From the NCBI RefSeq assembly GCF_900172225.1, contig NZ_FWFO01000001.1:2666001-2730000 (forward strand): a DNA stretch of 64,000 bases. Direction: 5' to 3'. A program made the position numbers and the translations under genes. The DNA is from Falsiruegeria litorea R37 (GTDB lineage: Bacteria > Pseudomonadota > Alphaproteobacteria > Rhodobacterales > Rhodobacteraceae). Each line of letters opens with the position of its first letter. Within the stretch, counting starts at the first letter, position 1. The notes under the pieces were generated by a model that saw nothing but the letters and a program-made list of their open reading frames with translations, was not told where the DNA came from and did not search any database. Shown here in pieces: positions 60,635 to 64,000 of the stretch.

Positions 60635-61621
60635 ATGAGCGCTTCGGCATCCCAAATCGATTTTGACGACCGTATGCTGTCGCTGGGTCTGGCCCGCGTC
60701 GCGGAACAGGCCGCGCTGGCTTCGGCCTCGCTGGTGGGTCGCGGTGACGAAAAGGCCGCCGACCAAGCCGCCGTCAACGCCATGCGCGAGCAGCTCAACA
60801 AGCTGGATATCGCGGGCGTCGTCGTGATCGGCGAAGGCGAGCGGGATGAGGCGCCCATGCTCTACATCGGCGAAGAAGTGGGCACCGGCAATGGCCCCGG
60901 CGTCGACATTGCGCTGGACCCGCTCGAGGGCACCACGCTGACCGCCAAGGACATGCCAAACGCCCTGACCGTGATCGCCATGGGCCCGCGCGGCTCGATG
61001 CTGCACGCGCCTGATACGTATATGGACAAGCTGGCCATCGGTCCGGGTTTTGAACCCGGCGTAGTCTCGCTGGATATGAGCCCACGTGAGCGCGTTGAGG
61101 CACTGGCCAAGGCCAAGGGCTGCGCGCCCTCCGACATCACCGTCTGCATTCTGGAGCGTCCCCGTCACGAGGCGATGATTGCCGAAGTCCGCGAAACCGG
61201 TGCCGCCATCCGCCTGATCACCGATGGGGACGTCGCAGGCGTCATGCACTGCGCCGAAAGCGAAATCACTGGCATCGACATGTACATGGGTTCGGGCGGC
61301 GCGCCCGAGGGTGTGCTGGCGGCAGCTGCGCTGAAATGCATGGGCGGTCAGATCTTTGGCCGCCTGCTGTTCCGCAACGATGACGAACGCGGCCGTGCGG
61401 CAAAGGCCGGTATCACCGATTTCGACCGCGTCTATTCGCGCGACGAGATGGTGACAGCCGACGTGATCTTTGCCGCAACCGGCGTGACCGGCGGCTCGCT
61501 CCTGCCCGCGATCAAGCGCCAGCCGGGCTGGGTTGAGACCACCACGTTGCTGATGCGCTCGAAAACCGGTTCCGTGCGTCGCATGAGCTATCGCACGCCG
61601 CTGTCCTCGCACGAGGCATAA
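60635..61621 (+). CDS. glpX: class II fructose-1,6-bisphosphatase GlpX
   Basis: 328 residues. The metal-site motif GEGERDEAPMLYIGEEVG is near residue 70, and DPLEGTTLTAKDMPNAL near 94. It hydrolyses fructose-1,6-bisphosphate in gluconeogenesis. The ATG at 60635 has AAAGGA at proper distance. The in-frame GTG 6 bp upstream is an alternative. It follows hom by 75 bp. Confidence 0.95.
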   Translation: MSASASQIDFDDRMLSLGLARVAEQAALASASLVGRGDEKAADQAAVNAMREQLNKLDIAGVVVIGEGERDEAPMLYIGEEVGTGNGPGVDIALDPLEGTTLTAKDMPNALTVIAMGPRGSMLHAPDTYMDKLAIGPGFEPGVVSLDMSPRERVEALAKAKGCAPSDITVCILERPRHEAMIAEVRETGAAIRLITDGDVAGVMHCAESEITGIDMYMGSGGAPEGVLAAAALKCMGGQIFGRLLFRNDDERGRAAKAGITDFDRVYSRDEMVTADVIFAATGVTGGSLLPAIKRQPGWVETTTLLMRSKTGSVRRMSYRTPLSSHEA

Positions 61622-61667
61622 GCGGCTTGCGCCGCTGCCTGCGGCACGAGTATTTATAAAAAGATGA

Positions 61668-61694
61668 AGGGCCGGGTCCGTATTGGGTCCGGCC
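61668..61694 (+). terminator. possible weak terminator after glpX
   Basis: AAGGgCCGG and CCGGCCTT form an 8-bp stem with one bulged base, 47 bp after the glpX stop. TTGTCACTTG follows. The T-run is poor, so read-through to recJ is possible. Confidence 0.4.
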
Positions 61695-61714
61695 TTGTCA
61701 CTTGAGGGGGTCGG

Positions 61715-63454
61715 ATGAGCTATCTGGGTGTATCCACGTCACTGACGGGTCGGCAATGGGTCGGCCCCTCGATTGAGGTTGAACGCGCAGCCGAGATGAT
61801 GGCGCAATCGAGCGATCTGCCCGCCTCGGTCTGTCAGGTGCTGGCCCGCCGCGGCGTTCCCGCGATGGAGGCCAAAGGGTTTCTGGCCCCCACCCTGAAA
61901 GAGCTGCTGCCCGACCCCCGTTCGATGAAAGACATGGAAGTCGCGGCCGCGCGATTCTTGCAAGCGGTCCGCGACCGCGAACGGATCGCGGTTTTTGCCG
62001 ACTACGACGTCGATGGCGGCAGTTCCGCCGCGCTTTTGATCGTTTGGCTGCGAGAAATAGGCTTGCAGGCAACGCTTTATGTGCCCGACCGCATCGACGA
62101 GGGCTATGGCCCAAATGTGCCCGCAATGCAGGCTTTGGCGCGCGATCATGACCTGATCATCTGCGTTGACTGCGGCACGCTCAGCCACGAACCGATTGCA
62201 GCGGCCAAGGGGGCTGATGTGATCGTTCTGGACCACCACCTGGGCGGGGAAACGCTGCCGGATTGCGTCGCCGTGGTGAACCCCAACCGCCAGGATGAAA
62301 GCGGCGATCTTGGCTATTTCTGTGCTGCTGGCGTGGTGTTCCTGATGTTGGTCGAAGCGGGCCGTCAGATGCGCGATGCCGGAGCCACGGGGCCGAACCT
62401 GATGGCAATGCTGGATCTGGTCGCTTTGGCCACGGTGGCCGACGTGGCGCCGCTGATCGAGGCGAACCGGGCGTTGGTGCGTCAGGGATTGAAGGTCATG
62501 GCACAGCGTCAACGCCCCGGTTTGGTGGCGCTTGCGGATGTCTCGCGCATGGATGCGCAGCCTTCGACCTATCACTTGGGGTTCCTGCTGGGGCCCCGCG
62601 TCAACGCAGGCGGACGTATCGGCAAAGCTGATCTGGGGGCGCGGCTCCTCAGCACGGATTCGATGGTCGAGGCCGAAGCCATGGCCGAGCGGCTGGACGA
62701 GTTGAACCGCGAGCGCCGCGACATCGAAAACGCCGTGCGCGCCGCTGCGATGGAGCAGGCCGAAGAGCGTGGACTTGAGGCGCCACTGGTCTGGGCCGCA
62801 GGTGAAGGCTGGCACCCCGGCGTCGTGGGCATCGTCAGCTCGCGCCTGAAGGAAGCCGCGAACAGGCCGGCTGTCGTCATCGGCTTTGACGGGGATGAGG
62901 GCAAAGGTTCGGGGCGGTCCGTGTCCGGTGTTGATCTGGGCGCCTCGATCCAGCGATTGGCGGCCGAGGGTCTGCTGGTCAAGGGCGGCGGTCACAAGAT
63001 GGCGGCTGGCCTGACCGTGATGCGCGATCAATTGGAACCGGCCATGGAACGGCTGAGCGAGCTGCTTGCAAAACAGGGCGCGGGCCAAGGAGGGCCTGCG
63101 GACCTGAAGCTGGACGGGATGTTGATGCCCGGCGCGGCCACCGTTGATCTGATCGAACAAATCGAACAGGCTGGCCCCTTTGGCGCAGGTGCCCCTGCCC
63201 CGCGCTATGCCCTGCCGGACCTAAGTATCCGTTTCGCCAAACGCGTGGGTGAGTCGCATCTCAAGCTGTCGCTGTCAGACGGGTTGTCGGGTGGCATCGA
63301 CGCCATTGCCTTTGGCGCATTTGACACTGCCATGGGTGACCGTCTGCTCAACCACGGCGGCGCGCGCTTTCACTTTGCCGGGCGGCTCGAGATCAACACC
63401 TGGGGAGGGAGACAGTCGGCACAATTGCGCCTGGACGATGCAGCCGAAGCATAA
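61715..63454 (+). CDS. recJ: single-stranded-DNA-specific exonuclease RecJ
   Basis: 579 residues of the DHH superfamily: motif I FADYDVDGGSSAALL, motif II VDCGTLS, motif III LDHHLGG, and motif IV LGPRVNAGGRIGKADLGARLL. A DHHA1 domain (KGSGRSVSGVDLGASIQRL, GGGHKMAAGLTV) and an OB-fold end follow. RecJ degrades single strands 5' to 3' in recombination and mismatch repair. Length is normal. Confidence 0.96.
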   Translation: MSYLGVSTSLTGRQWVGPSIEVERAAEMMAQSSDLPASVCQVLARRGVPAMEAKGFLAPTLKELLPDPRSMKDMEVAAARFLQAVRDRERIAVFADYDVDGGSSAALLIVWLREIGLQATLYVPDRIDEGYGPNVPAMQALARDHDLIICVDCGTLSHEPIAAAKGADVIVLDHHLGGETLPDCVAVVNPNRQDESGDLGYFCAAGVVFLMLVEAGRQMRDAGATGPNLMAMLDLVALATVADVAPLIEANRALVRQGLKVMAQRQRPGLVALADVSRMDAQPSTYHLGFLLGPRVNAGGRIGKADLGARLLSTDSMVEAEAMAERLDELNRERRDIENAVRAAAMEQAEERGLEAPLVWAAGEGWHPGVVGIVSSRLKEAANRPAVVIGFDGDEGKGSGRSVSGVDLGASIQRLAAEGLLVKGGGHKMAAGLTVMRDQLEPAMERLSELLAKQGAGQGGPADLKLDGMLMPGAATVDLIEQIEQAGPFGAGAPAPRYALPDLSIRFAKRVGESHLKLSLSDGLSGGIDAIAFGAFDTAMGDRLLNHGGARFHFAGRLEINTWGGRQSAQLRLDDAAEA

Positions 63455-63564
63455 GCTTATGTTCTGTATAGGCTTTTTCCAACCTCCCAAAAAAGTGCGC
63501 CGAATCCAATTTTCCGCTTGCGGGGCGCGCGGCTAATCCTTAAAAGCGCCCCACAAGCCAAAGT

Positions 63565-63639
63565 GGCCCGTTCGTCTATCGGTTAGGACGCCAGGTTTTC
63601 AACCTGGAAAGAGGGGTTCGATTCCCCTACGGGCTGCCA
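63565..63639 (+). tRNA. tRNA-Glu (TTC), copy 1
   Basis: Cloverleaf from G63565. Anticodon stem CCAGG / CCTGG with loop TTTTCAA (anticodon TTC), T-arm GGGG-TTCGATT-CCCC, acceptor GGCCCGT / ACGGGCT, encoded CCA at 63637-63639. Identical to copy 2 downstream. Confidence 0.97.
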
Positions 63640-63661
63640 TTTGCGCTTGTTTGGACCATGT

Positions 63662-63736
63662 GGCCCGTTCGTCTATCGGTTAGGACGCCAGGTTTTCAAC
63701 CTGGAAAGAGGGGTTCGATTCCCCTACGGGCTGCCA
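63662..63736 (+). tRNA. tRNA-Glu (TTC), copy 2
   Basis: An identical second copy, 22 bp after the first. Both are probably in one transcript. Confidence 0.97.
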
Positions 63737-63957
63737 CCATCCTCTTAAATCAGAATGAAGATCGTCCACGCGAGCAAGAGCCGCGCCGCGCATGTGCGCT
63801 CTCAATTCTCTCGCCCCGGTCGGGTGGACAAGTCCTCGCAACTGGTGGCTTCTCAAGTCACGGCCCCCGATGTTGAATTGAGTTAAACCGCATCGAACCA
63901 GGGTGCGTTACTGTCACTTGCTCGACCATCTCGGTTTTGACGTCTAGGGTCATCGAT

Positions 63958-64000
63958 TTACAGCCAGAACAAGGCCGTAGCTGCGAGTGCGATGGCCGAG
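63958..64000 (-). mobile_element. C-terminal end of an IS5-type transposase
   Basis: On the minus strand the last 13 codons before a stop (63960-63958) read SAIALAATALFWL. This matches the usual end of IS5-family transposases, where a hydrophobic stretch closes with FWL. The rest lies outside the window, so completeness cannot be seen. The 220 bp between the tRNA-Glu pair and this end hold no clear gene. Confidence 0.55.

Noticed and set aside
59474-61612. A 712-codon open frame opposite hom and glpX
   Set aside because: It is the complement of two well-supported genes in high-G+C DNA, has no homology and an implausible composition.
63565-63736. Two tRNA-Glu copies as an assembly duplication
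   Set aside because: The spacer and flanks differ outside the tRNA and a few bases, so true tandem genes are more likely.
1-64000. CRISPR array
   Set aside because: No regularly spaced identical repeats were seen. The dispersed repeat copies are far apart and variable.

Overview
The window is a chromosomal segment of an alphaproteobacterium, most likely a member of the Rhodobacterales (Roseobacter group). The evidence is the high G+C content, a tRNA-His of the alphaproteobacterial type (G1-U72 pair, A73, no G-1), and a gene set typical of that group: soxBDAG, CarD, an MmcB-like nuclease, a SUV3-like helicase next to an S4-domain protein, FdxA, and hom-glpX-recJ. The species cannot be named from the sequence alone.

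Layout. 1-5.8 kb: end of an Lrp/AsnC regulator, a KefB/C-type antiporter, divergent cobT/cobS for late cobalamin assembly, a voltage-gated-type cation channel with a C-terminal zinc ribbon, and a GST. 5.9-11.7 kb (minus strand): a SigZ-like ECF sigma factor, carD, fdxA, an S4-domain protein, the SUV3-like helicase and a TPR protein. 11.7-19.8 kb (mostly plus): an SCP2-like protein, a lysophospholipase-type hydrolase, an M3 oligoendopeptidase, a GNAT enzyme fused to a membrane domain, a CDF transporter, an M19 dipeptidase and a THUMP RNA methyltransferase. 19.9-26.5 kb: rpoH, an RluA-type pseudouridine synthase, tRNA-His, mmcB, an ArsR/AHSA1 pair and a LuxR solo. 26.5-37.1 kb (minus): the riboflavin series nrdR-ribD / ribE / ribB-ribH-nusB, interrupted twice by plus-strand genes. 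One insert is a proline-racemase-family gene. The other is a capsule module (KpsS-like, Wza-like, KpsC-like). 37.2-43 kb: YjbQ, small unknowns, and dnaG-rpoD. 43-51 kb: the sarcosine oxidase operon soxBDAG, an outer-membrane barrel and a glutamate-dehydrogenase-family enzyme. 51-54 kb: three Tad-type pseudopilin genes, one with a vWA domain. 54-59 kb: a reductive-dehalogenase-like iron-sulfur protein, a class IIIb adenylate cyclase, a pirin, a TetR regulator and a lipoprotein. 59-64 kb: hom-glpX-recJ, two identical tRNA-Glu genes and the tail of an IS5-type transposase.

The most striking non-coding signal is a family of structured repeats of about 70-80 bp: a GC-rich hairpin, a constant CCCGGCCCAA core, a second hairpin of variable sequence, and a constant GGGCGGGAG end. 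Seven copies occur at five loci. Every copy lies between the 3' ends of convergent genes, and two loci carry an inverted pair. The hairpins keep their pairing while their sequences change, which points to selection on a folded form. Other regulatory candidates are a hairpin touching the rpoH Shine-Dalgarno, a 10-bp hairpin between dnaG and rpoD, a DnaA-box-like pair upstream of nrdR, and palindromic operators near the TetR and ribB genes.

Most coding content is housekeeping. No CRISPR array, prophage or recognisable defence island was seen.
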